Shown: positions 56,712 through 64,000 of the stretch, in pieces
How the letters are laid out: each line of letters opens with the position of its first letter
How positions within the stretch are numbered: position 1 is the first letter of the stretch
Origin: an uncultured Planctomycetaceae bacterium
GTDB lineage: Bacteria; Planctomycetota; Planctomycetia; Planctomycetales; Planctomycetaceae
Assembly: GCA_943787265.1 (NCBI GenBank)
Contig: CALSLT010000014.1
Span: forward strand, 62,001 to 126,000
Reading direction: 5' to 3'
DNA: 64,000 bases
Notes under the pieces: model-generated
What the model was told of the DNA's origin: nothing
What the model saw: only the letters and a program-made list of their open reading frames with translations
Database searches by the model: none
Translations under genes and position numbers: made by a program

Positions 56712-56987
56712 ATGCCAGTCTCGATTCTTATTCCCGACGAACTCACGAAGTACTCACAGGGGCTGAAGGAAGTCGAAATCGAGGCTGATTCGATCGGCGA
56801 CGCACTGTCAAAACTGTTCGAAACGCATCCGAAGCTGCAAAAACGTCTCGTCGACCAGAATCGGCATTTCTATCCGTACGTGCCGGCATTCCTGAATGAC
56901 GAGAAGCTGGCCATGCAGGGACCACTGAATCAGCGTCTGCACGACGGCGACCGTCTGGCATTCATGGTAATTGCGTCGGGGGGGTAA
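56712..56987 (+). CDS. MoaD/ThiS-like sulfur-carrier protein
   Basis: 91 residues of the beta-grasp ubiquitin-like fold ending in the diagnostic Gly-Gly (LAFMVIASGG). The penultimate segment LNQRLHDGDRLAFMV is typical. Such proteins are thiocarboxylated at the C-terminus and donate sulfur for molybdopterin, thiamine, cysteine or other products. No activating enzyme lies next to it, so the pathway is undetermined. Divergent from the MoxR gene. Confidence 0.9.
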   Translation: MPVSILIPDELTKYSQGLKEVEIEADSIGDALSKLFETHPKLQKRLVDQNRHFYPYVPAFLNDEKLAMQGPLNQRLHDGDRLAFMVIASGG

Positions 56988-57348
56988 CCTGGGCTCTTCT
57001 GAGACATACTTCTGCGACACACAGTTGATCTGAACATCAATTGGCTACACGGACCGATTGGACGCGACGGTCTGCATCGTCAGGTTGTTCGGTGCAAACG
57101 TGATGTTTCAACAATCAGCTACCGATCATGATTGCTTCATTGATCGCGGCGTTTCATAATGGCCGCTCGTCTAACTTGAATTGCTTCACCAACTTCCAGA
57201 GCTTTCAAGTAAGAATGCAACTTCTGCACCGGCTCTTCATTGCTGCTTCGAGCCCCCATCATCGGCTCGCTGTTTGATCGCCCGGTTGGAGAAGTCGCCG
57301 CACATAGTTCATTCGGCTTTTCATTTTGCAGCAGGGCCACCGTCTGAG
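56988..57348. other. Intergenic stretch upstream of the kinase gene
   Basis: About 360 bp. The frame of the kinase is open upstream of the preferred start, but that extension (57181-57348) reads as non-coding-like. No hairpin or repeat of note. Confidence 0.45.
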
Positions 57349-58986
57349 ATGTCGGATAAACCTCAAAAAACTAAACCCGATCTTGGCGAGACCGCTGTGC
57401 CAAATCAGTCATCCGATAAACCCGTCGCCACAACCGACGACACTAAAAAGAAACCATCATCAAAAGATGCAGCTAAGCCTTCACTGAAAGACGGTGCGAA
57501 GCCTGCCAAAAAAAAGAAGAAGACGGTTCAGCTCGGTGATTTCAAACTATTGAAGAAACTCGGCCAGGGCGGAATGGGTGAGGTCTACCTCGCTAACCAG
57601 GTCAGCCTCGATCGTCAGGTCGCTCTGAAAATTCTCTCGAAGGAAATGGCCAAGAAGCCCGGCTTCGTCGAACGCTTCGTACGTGAAGCTCGAGCGATGG
57701 CCAAGATCGACCACCCAAACGCGGTCAAAGTTTACGCTGCCGATTCTGACAAGGGCCTGAACTACGTTGGCATCGAGTATATCGACGGCCAGAGCATGCA
57801 GGACTGGATCGACAAGCTCGAAACACTGAGCGTTGGCGATGCAATTAACGTAACCCTGTCGTGCGCGGACGCCCTCAACCACGCTCACGAACTGAACCTG
57901 ATTCATCGAGACATTAAGCCAGACAACATTCTGGTCACCAAGAAAGGTGTTGTAAAAGTTGCCGACTTTGGTTTGGCAAAAGCTCTCGACGACGAAGACA
58001 TGTCGATGACACAAAGCGGCACGGGCCTTGGCACTCCGCTTTACATGCCACCAGAGCAGGCGCGTGATGCCAAGAATGTCGATCACCGCACCGACATCTA
58101 CGCGCTGGGGTGCACTCTTTATTACTTCCTTACCGGCAAGCTGCCATTTGAAGGTGACTCGGTCCTGAAGCTGATCGTCGCGAAGGAAAAGGGCCAATAC
58201 CCTGCTGCACGGAGTTTGAATTCAAAGATCCCCGAAAAGCTCAGCCTGATGATCGATAAGATGATCCAGAAAGAGCCCAAGCATCGATACTCCAGCTGCG
58301 CGGAAATCATCAACGACCTGGATCAACTCGGCCTTGAGAGCGAAGTGCTGAGCTTCGTCGACGATTCCAGCGGCGGAACAACGCCGCGTGCTTCGCGAGG
58401 AAGACAACGCTCAACCGTCGGCTCCGACAGCGGCGGAACGAGCGGTGTTTCGCTGCCACAGTTCAGGACATCAGCCGAAGACGCGACTCAAAAAGAAGCT
58501 GCCGCGGCCGCGAAAGACACAACGATCTGGTACGTTCGCTACGTCAACAAGAAAGGCGAATCGCAGGTCAAAGAGATGAACACACGGCAGGTCCAGCAGG
58601 GGATCCTTGCCGAAGTTCTTGACGTGAAAGCTCAGGCTCAGAAGAAAGGAACACCCGGAGGCTTTATGCCACTGGCGGCTCATCCTGAGTTTCAGGATCT
58701 GATGAAAAAGCGTCTGGCCAAGACGCAACAGAACGTGCGCGGCGACAACCTGAAAGAGCAGTACGCGAAACTCGAAAAAGAACAGAAGCGACATAATCGT
58801 TGGCGATGGTTCAAGGGCATCACAGAAAACGTACTCGGAGGATTCGGGCTGATCATCTACCTGATCGTGATCGCCGCGGTGATCTTTGGCGTCTATTACG
58901 GAATCGTGAACTACGCCTATCCGATGCTTAAAAACGAAATCGACGGTTCGGCTCAACCAGCAGCGGCAGCGACTCCAATGGAGTAG
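57349..58986 (+). CDS. Membrane-anchored Ser/Thr protein kinase
   Basis: 545 residues from the preferred ATG at 57349 (MSDKPQKTKPDLGE). A Lys-rich low-complexity N-terminus (1-60) is followed by a complete Hanks-type kinase domain (about 65-325): glycine loop LGQGGMGEVY, Lys94 (VALKIL), catalytic HRDIKPDNILV (Asp188), DFGLAK, and GTPLYMPPEQ activation segment. Then a short region with WYVRYVNKKGESQVKEMNTRQVQQG, reminiscent of a GYF_2-like domain, and one C-terminal membrane helix (LIIYLIVIAAVIFGVYYGIV). It phosphorylates unknown targets at the membrane; FHA proteins such as the one at 52385 are possible readers. Confidence 0.95.
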   Translation: MSDKPQKTKPDLGETAVPNQSSDKPVATTDDTKKKPSSKDAAKPSLKDGAKPAKKKKKTVQLGDFKLLKKLGQGGMGEVYLANQVSLDRQVALKILSKEMAKKPGFVERFVREARAMAKIDHPNAVKVYAADSDKGLNYVGIEYIDGQSMQDWIDKLETLSVGDAINVTLSCADALNHAHELNLIHRDIKPDNILVTKKGVVKVADFGLAKALDDEDMSMTQSGTGLGTPLYMPPEQARDAKNVDHRTDIYALGCTLYYFLTGKLPFEGDSVLKLIVAKEKGQYPAARSLNSKIPEKLSLMIDKMIQKEPKHRYSSCAEIINDLDQLGLESEVLSFVDDSSGGTTPRASRGRQRSTVGSDSGGTSGVSLPQFRTSAEDATQKEAAAAAKDTTIWYVRYVNKKGESQVKEMNTRQVQQGILAEVLDVKAQAQKKGTPGGFMPLAAHPEFQDLMKKRLAKTQQNVRGDNLKEQYAKLEKEQKRHNRWRWFKGITENVLGGFGLIIYLIVIAAVIFGVYYGIVNYAYPMLKNEIDGSAQPAAAATPME

Positions 58987-59116
58987 TTAGCGGTTCGGCA
59001 CACGACACCCTTGATTTCATACGCACGTCAAAACGTTCCGACAAGAACCTTCACGAACCAACTAGCCGCAGCCGTTAAGTACGCGAGTTAAGATTTCCCG
59101 AAAAAGGAATTCGGAA

Positions 59117-59569
59117 ATGTCAGTCCTGGAAGCTGTCGGCAGACCAATGGAAGTACTTCTGGTTGAAGACAGCCTTGTCTCAGCCCGAATTACAATTGGT
59201 GCCCTCCGCAAGGGCAAAGTCCAGCACCGCATGACGTGGCTCACCGACGGCAACGACGCGTTGGACTTCATCTATCAGCGCCAAAGATTCTGCCGCGCCC
59301 CACGTCCGGACCTGATCCTCCTCGACCTCGGCTTGCCGGGGAAAGACGGTCGAGAAATCCTCGCGGACATCAAGGCCAACGACGAATTGAAAGAGATCCC
59401 CGTCGTCGTGCTTACAGGTTCTCAATCATCGTACGAAGACTTTCAGGAAAGCGAGCAACTCAGCGTCGAAGGCTACATGAACAAGCCTGTCGATCTCGAG
59501 AAGTTCCTGTTTCTGGTGAAAGAGTTGAAGCAGTACTGGCACGCCGGCGTGATTCTTCCAACTGTTTGA
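59117..59569 (+). CDS. CheY-like response regulator
   Basis: 150 residues, a single receiver domain: LLVEDS (acidic pocket), LILLDLGLPGKDGREIL with the phosphoacceptor Asp, VVLTGSQSSYEDF (Thr switch) and MNKPVDLEKF with the conserved Lys. No output domain, so it acts by protein contact, like Rcp1-type regulators. No sensor kinase is adjacent. The next gene is convergent after only 30 bp. Confidence 0.94.
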   Translation: MSVLEAVGRPMEVLLVEDSLVSARITIGALRKGKVQHRMTWLTDGNDALDFIYQRQRFCRAPRPDLILLDLGLPGKDGREILADIKANDELKEIPVVVLTGSQSSYEDFQESEQLSVEGYMNKPVDLEKFLFLVKELKQYWHAGVILPTV

Positions 59570-59599
59570 GAGATGGTCGCACGGGGCGGTCAATCCTGC

Positions 59600-60778
59600 T
59601 CATAGCTTGTTAAGCGCGCGATCCAGCTCAGCTATAACGTTTTGCACCGCGTCGATCCCGACCGACAGCCGCACCAGGCCATCGCTGATTCCCCATGCAC
59701 GTCGGTCGGCTGGATCCATGAACTTGTGAGATGTTCCCGCCGGCCATGAAATGGTCGTTCGAACATCGGCGAGTGTTGGCGAAAATGGAATCGACTCGGC
59801 AAGTTCTCGCAGCAATGTCCGCACTCCTGATTCTTCGGAGTGAAGCTCGAACGACAGCATGCCGCCGGACCCTCCCGATAACATTCTGCCAGCCAACTCA
59901 TAGTCCTGGTGACTGGGAAGCCCTGGATAAACCACTCGACTGACCGCAGCATGTTCTTCGAGGAATTCGGCAACTCGCAGAGCATTCGAACTCGCCCGTT
60001 CGACTCGCAATGGCAATGTCCTCAGACCTCGCGACGCCAGCCAGCATTCGAACGGATTCGCGTTTAGACCGTACAGGCTGGCAACTCTGCGAACTCGCGT
60101 CACTGCTGAATGTTCTCCGGCCACGACTCCCAGCATCACATCGCCGTGTCCATTGAGATATTTAGCAGCGCTGTGAAAGACAAGTTTCGCCCCATGCTCC
60201 ATCGGGCGAAACAGGCAGGGCGTCGCGAACGTGTTGTCAACGACGATCGGCACGTCACCCATTGCGGTAACAAGCGCCGGCAGATCGACAATTTCCATCA
60301 ACGGGTTGGAGATACTTTCAACAAGACAGAGCTTTGTGTTTTCTCGAATCGCCGACCGCATGGCATCAGGACTTCGTGAATCAGCAAACGTAACTTCGAT
60401 TCCAAACCGCTTTGCTAACTCTTCAAGCTGTTGAGACGTTCGACCGTAAAGCACGCGAGCGGCAACGACATGATCACCAGTCTTCAAATGGCTGAGCAGA
60501 ATCGCCGACACGGCAGCCATGCCTGATGCACATACCGCTCCAGCATCCGTATGTTCCAGTTTTGCTACGTCCTGAGCAAACGCCGAATGATTCGGATTTC
60601 CGTCCCGCGTGTAGATGTACCCTCGCTCGGCTCCACTAACGACCGCTTCCAACTGCTCGACGCCGTGCAGGTCGAATGCCGTCGTTTGATAGATGGGGGG
60701 ATTGCTCGGGCGCGTCGTAAACTCCTCGCTCCAGCCACCTCGAGCGCACACCGATTCGTCAAATATTTCTTCGTCCAT
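59600..60778 (-). CDS. Trans-sulfuration PLP enzyme (cystathionine synthase/lyase-like)
   Basis: 392 residues from the ATG at 60778 (the frame extends to a TTG at 60799). Cys/Met metabolism PLP fold: PIYQTTAFDLHGVEQLEA, YIYTRDGNPNHSAFAQDVAK, ASGMAAVSAILLSHLKTGDH, the PLP lysine in HSAAKYLNGHGDVMLG, and SWPAGTSHKFMD, RLSVGID. It could be a cystathionine gamma-synthase, gamma-lyase or O-acetylhomoserine sulfhydrylase; the members cannot be separated by eye. Downstream of HpnH with 33 bp between them and probably co-transcribed. Confidence 0.9.
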   Translation of the reverse strand: MDEEIFDESVCARGGWSEEFTTRPSNPPIYQTTAFDLHGVEQLEAVVSGAERGYIYTRDGNPNHSAFAQDVAKLEHTDAGAVCASGMAAVSAILLSHLKTGDHVVAARVLYGRTSQQLEELAKRFGIEVTFADSRSPDAMRSAIRENTKLCLVESISNPLMEIVDLPALVTAMGDVPIVVDNTFATPCLFRPMEHGAKLVFHSAAKYLNGHGDVMLGVVAGEHSAVTRVRRVASLYGLNANPFECWLASRGLRTLPLRVERASSNALRVAEFLEEHAAVSRVVYPGLPSHQDYELAGRMLSGGSGGMLSFELHSEESGVRTLLRELAESIPFSPTLADVRTTISWPAGTSHKFMDPADRRAWGISDGLVRLSVGIDAVQNVIAELDRALNKL

Positions 60779-60811
60779 GACGAACTTCTTTCTCGGCAAC
60801 GGATCGTTGCG

Positions 60812-61999
60812 TCAGGAGCCTGTCGACAACTCAACGACAGCTTCGTCAGATTGTGGTTCCGAATTCGAGCCAACGTCGCCACCTACGGTTGGCAACGATT
60901 CTTGAAGCTGGACAAGTACTGCATCCATTTGTGGCTTCGGCTGCGAATCAACTCCAACCGGTTGTGAGGCGACAGGTCCACTCGGTCCAAAACCGAACAG
61001 CGTGACTTTCGCCGTTCGCAGGAAGCCTTTCAGACTACCAAACGTCTGAGCCACCGCACTTGGCTCGTAGCCAGAGTGAACCATGCAGTCGGTGCATTTC
61101 GGATTGCCACTGCAACGGCCGTACGATTCCCAGTTGGTTGTTTCCATCAGTTCTTTGAAAGACCCGCAGTATCCTTCCTGCACGAGGTAGCACGGTTTTT
61201 GCCAGCCGAACAGGTTGTAGGTCGGGTTGCCCCATGGAGTGCATTCAAGGTCGAAGCGTCCGCGAAGGAATTCCAGGAACAATGGCGACTGATTAAACCG
61301 CCACGACTTCTTCGGACGGTCAAGCAGCTTGCCAAACAATCGCAATGTTTCGTTGCGATGCAGGAAGTGTTCCTGATCTGGAGCCTTTTCGTACGGGTAG
61401 CCAGGCGACACCATCATGCCCTCGACGCCCAACTCCATCAGCTCGTCAAAGAACTGCTTGCAGGATTCCGGATCTGCATCATTGAACAGCGTCGTGTTCG
61501 TTGTCACTCGAAATCCGCGTTCGACTGCCGCTCGAATTGCTCGAACGGCGACGTCGTAGATGCCTTCGCGACAAACAGCCTTGTCGTGTTCTTCCTGCAG
61601 ACCGTCCAGATGAACTGAAAACGTCAGATACTTCGACGGTGTGAAACGGTCGAGGTGTTCTTCCAGAAGAATCGCGTTCGTGCAGAGGTAGATGTACTTC
61701 TTGCGTTCGACGAGTCCCTCGACGATTTCGTGAATCTCAGGGTGAAGCAGCGGTTCACCGCCGGGAATTGAGACCATCGGCGCGCCGCATTCTTCGACGG
61801 CCTGAAAGCACTCTTCTGCTGCGAGATTCCGCTTCAGTACGCTGTTGGGGTGTTGGATCTTTCCGCAACCAGCGCACGCGAGGTTGCATCGAAATAGCGG
61901 TTCCAACATCAGAACCAGCGGGTAGCGCGTCACTCCGCGCAGCTTCTGCCGCAAAACGTACGACGCAACCGTCCACATCTGCGAGACGGGAACTCCCAT
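60812..61999 (-). CDS. hpnH: HpnH, adenosyl-hopene transferase (radical SAM)
   Basis: 395 residues. Radical SAM cluster motif [14 protein letters not shown] (Cys38, Cys42, Cys45), [13 protein letters not shown] and [10 protein letters not shown] follow; C-terminal Cys motifs [18 protein letters not shown] could hold an extra cluster. HpnH attaches an adenosyl group to hopene, the first step in the extended side chain of bacteriohopanepolyols. Finding it fits planctomycetes, many of which make hopanoids. Its tail of about 50 residues ([20 protein letters not shown]...) is disordered and variable. The trans-sulfuration enzyme gene follows. Confidence 0.93.
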   Translation of the reverse strand: MGVPVSQMWTVASYVLRQKLRGVTRYPLVLMLEPLFRCNLACAGCGKIQHPNSVLKRNLAAEECFQAVEECGAPMVSIPGGEPLLHPEIHEIVEGLVERKKYIYLCTNAILLEEHLDRFTPSKYLTFSVHLDGLQEEHDKAVCREGIYDVAVRAIRAAVERGFRVTTNTTLFNDADPESCKQFFDELMELGVEGMMVSPGYPYEKAPDQEHFLHRNETLRLFGKLLDRPKKSWRFNQSPLFLEFLRGRFDLECTPWGNPTYNLFGWQKPCYLVQEGYCGSFKELMETTNWESYGRCSGNPKCTDCMVHSGYEPSAVAQTFGSLKGFLRTAKVTLFGFGPSGPVASQPVGVDSQPKPQMDAVLVQLQESLPTVGGDVGSNSEPQSDEAVVELSTGS

Positions 62000-62218
62000 A
62001 TAATGCCTCCGTGCATCAAATCGTGCCGCTGCCAGAAATCGTCACTCAGAATACGCGGCAAAGCGATGTGTGGTAACAGTTTTCGGACATTCTGTCAGCC
62101 CTGTTCTGCCACGCTCGCGGATATCGGTGTTCGAACTTAAACTCCGCAGTCGGCCGTCATGCTGGTTCTTCCGGCAGCCGTTTCCCAGAAATTTCAGAGC
62201 AGAATACCAGGCAGAACA

Positions 62219-62608
62219 ATGCCGGACTGGCTGGCCGTAGGAATTGGCGGCTTCGTGGGAGCGATCTCGCGATTCCAGATCAGCCTGACGCTGAACGGCT
62301 GGAGCACGCAACGATTTGGACGTGTCTATCCGTTCGGAACGTTCGCTGTGAACATTGTCGGTTGCTTGCTGATTGGAATTCTGATGGCACTGGCGGTTGA
62401 CAAAAAACTTCCCGATTTCTGGCAGAAGGCGCTGGTCACCGGCTGCTTGGGATCACTCACGACATTTTCGACCTTCAGTTACGAAACCGTTGGTCTGATT
62501 CGAGACGATCGTCCCGGCCTTGCCGCTTTATACGTCGTTGCCAACCTGGTCGTCGGATTGATCGCCGTCGTGATCGGGATGGGCATCGCCAGAGCGATCG
62601 TTCGATGA
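62219..62608 (+). CDS. crcB: Fluoride ion channel CrcB (Fluc)
   Basis: 129 residues from the preferred ATG at 62219 (MPDWLAVGIGGFVGAISRF). Four membrane helices and the Fluc signatures: GGFVGAISRFQISLTLN, PFGTFAVNIVGCLLIGI, GCLGSLTTFSTFSYETV. Dual-topology dimers export fluoride. No fluoride riboswitch was recognised upstream. Precedes purB by 83 bp on the same strand. Confidence 0.94.
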   Translation: MPDWLAVGIGGFVGAISRFQISLTLNGWSTQRFGRVYPFGTFAVNIVGCLLIGILMALAVDKKLPDFWQKALVTGCLGSLTTFSTFSYETVGLIRDDRPGLAALYVVANLVVGLIAVVIGMGIARAIVR

Positions 62609-62691
62609 CCAAATTCAATAATTACTTACTACCGAAAATAAATCCCGAGCGGCACGACGCTCGGAATACCGACTGAATTGGAGAGTCTACG

Positions 62692-64000
62692 TTGAGCCAC
62701 GACACTTATTCGAATCCGTTGATTTCCCGATACGCGTCCCGCGAGATGGCACAACTCTGGTCGCCGCAAAGGCGAATCGCCACCTGGCGTCGGATGTGGG
62801 TCGCTCTTGCTGAGTCGGAAAAAGAACTCGGCCTGAACATCTCCGACGAACAGATCAACCAGCTCAAAGCGAACATCGACAATATCGATTTCGAAGCTGC
62901 CGCGGGGTACGAACGAGAACTTCGACACGACGTCATGGCCCATGTCCACGCCTACGGAGATGTTTGCCCGGACGCCCGCGGCCTGATTCATCTCGGAGCG
63001 ACAAGCTGCTACGTCACCGACAACGCTGATCTGGTTCTTCTTCGCGAAGGATTGGAACTGGTTCGGAACAGACTGGTTCAGGTGATCGACGCTCTCGGAA
63101 AGTTTGCGGCCGAATATCGCGACCTGCCCTGCCTCGGATTCACACATCTGCAACCAGCTCAACCCACAACAGTCGGAAAACGAGCCACGCTGTGGTGCTA
63201 CGACCTTGTACTTGACCTGGAAGAACTCGAACATCGAATCAGCAAACTTCGATTTCGCGGAGTCAAAGGCACGACGGGAACGCAGGCGACGTTCCTTTCA
63301 CTCTTTGAGGGTGACCATAGCAAAGTCGAGGAACTCGATCGGCTGGTCACCGAGAAACTGGGCTTCGAAGAGTCGTATGCCGTTACAGGGCAAACTTACA
63401 CACGCAAAGTTGACGCACAGATTATCGGAGTGCTGTCCGGAATCGCTCAGTCTGCGAACAAAACCGGCTCCGACATGCGAATTCTGCAAAGCCGCAAAGA
63501 GTTGGAAGAGCCGTTTGAAAAAAAGCAAATTGGATCATCGGCAATGGCCTACAAGCGAAACCCGATGCGGTCCGAAAGAATGTGCTCACTCGCTCGCTAC
63601 GTAACAAGCCTGCAGAGCAGTGCAGATCAGACCTTCGCCAATCAATGGTTGGAGCGAACGCTGGACGACAGCGCCAACCGTCGCTTGACCATCCCGCAGG
63701 GATTCCTTGCGATCGACGCCGTGCTGATCCTCTTTCAGAACATCACGGACGGCCTGGTCGTTTACCCGAAGACGATCGAAAAGCATCTCAACGAAGAATT
63801 GCCGTTCATGGCGACCGAAGAAATTCTTATGGCAGGAGTTCAAGCCGGTGGTGACCGCCAGGAACTGCACGAACAGATTCGCGTCCACAGCCAGGACGCC
63901 GCTCGGCAGGTGAAAGAGCACGGTCAGGCGAACGATCTGCTGGAGCGACTTAAGAATGATCCGTCGTTCGAAGGTGTCAATCTTTCGGGAGCACTCGATG
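62692..64000 (+). CDS. purB: Adenylosuccinate lyase (partial, continues past the right edge)
   Basis: Open frame from a TTG start at 62692 with GGAG at 62680-62683 (8-nt spacing), running to the window end, about 436 codons so far. Fumarase/aspartase superfamily motifs: [52 protein letters not shown], and the signature [17 protein letters not shown]. The enzyme splits adenylosuccinate and SAICAR in purine synthesis. The reading frame and signature are clear; only the C-terminus is missing. Confidence 0.95.
   Translation, partial: MSHDTYSNPLISRYASREMAQLWSPQRRIATWRRMWVALAESEKELGLNISDEQINQLKANIDNIDFEAAAGYERELRHDVMAHVHAYGDVCPDARGLIHLGATSCYVTDNADLVLLREGLELVRNRLVQVIDALGKFAAEYRDLPCLGFTHLQPAQPTTVGKRATLWCYDLVLDLEELEHRISKLRFRGVKGTTGTQATFLSLFEGDHSKVEELDRLVTEKLGFEESYAVTGQTYTRKVDAQIIGVLSGIAQSANKTGSDMRILQSRKELEEPFEKKQIGSSAMAYKRNPMRSERMCSLARYVTSLQSSADQTFANQWLERTLDDSANRRLTIPQGFLAIDAVLILFQNITDGLVVYPKTIEKHLNEELPFMATEEILMAGVQAGGDRQELHEQIRVHSQDAARQVKEHGQANDLLERLKNDPSFEGVNLSGALD

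Noticed and set aside
62000..62218. Fluoride riboswitch upstream of crcB
   Set aside because: The conserved GGNGATGG...CGCC core of the crcB motif was not found in the leader.

Overview
The window looks like a stretch of chromosome from a planctomycete, probably a Planctomycetaceae-type lineage (Fuerstiella, Gimesia and Rubinisphaera relatives). The evidence is the dense set of families that are massively expanded in that phylum: two DUF1501 proteins, a DUF1549/DUF1553 cytochrome protein, a DUF1592/DUF1588/DUF1585 plus DUF1552 pair, a five-haem PA14/propeller protein, a sulfatase, Tat-exported sugar isomerase-like proteins, an FHA protein, a membrane-anchored Ser/Thr kinase and a hopanoid HpnH radical SAM enzyme. 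No rRNA, tRNA, CRISPR array, prophage or plasmid backbone was seen. The species is inferred only at this level.

Layout. 1-3.3 kb: the end of an unknown protein, an Ogt-type methyltransferase, then a ketoacyl synthase and a discrete acyl carrier protein closed by a strong terminator. 3.8-4.1 kb: an extreme Asp-rich small protein. 4.3-8.4 kb: DUF1552/DUF1592 pair. 8.6-13.5 kb: HspQ-like protein, an 1158-residue P-loop protein that I suspect is a pyrophosphate-type PEP carboxykinase, and a MobA-like nucleotidyltransferase. 13.7-19.9 kb: sugar catabolism and export-linked genes (a TIM-barrel isomerase damaged at its 3' end, UxuA-type mannonate dehydratase, a serine hydrolase-sialidase fusion, DUF1501). 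19.9-30.5 kb: an accessory region with unknown secreted proteins, an FAD oxidoreductase, a subtilase-VCBS gene with a truncated direct duplicate, a RAYT transposase element lying between the two copies, and a sulfatase broken by frameshifts. 30.8-35 kb: classic DUF1549/DUF1553-DUF1501 pair. 35.1-38.4 kb: Ada/AlkA fusion plus a second Ogt (alkylation repair), then a YbdK-like ligase. 38.7-46.9 kb: an unusual AroDE-like fusion lacking catalytic residues, the five-haem protein, and an aspartate kinase with four ACT domains. 47-64 kb: mostly housekeeping and signalling (HemE, glutaredoxin, TIGR04282 transferase, MoxR-DUF58, MoaD/ThiS-like, kinase, CheY-like regulator, PLP trans-sulfuration enzyme, HpnH, CrcB, PurB).

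The most distinctive theme beyond genes is repeats. At least seven intergenic palindromic elements, each made of two back-to-back hairpins (REPIN-like) but of different sequence families, are scattered through the window. One family forms the ends of the RAYT element. Single-base insertions that break otherwise good reading frames occur in two genes (five events) and one more shift occurs in the RAYT gene; either decay or assembly error could explain them.
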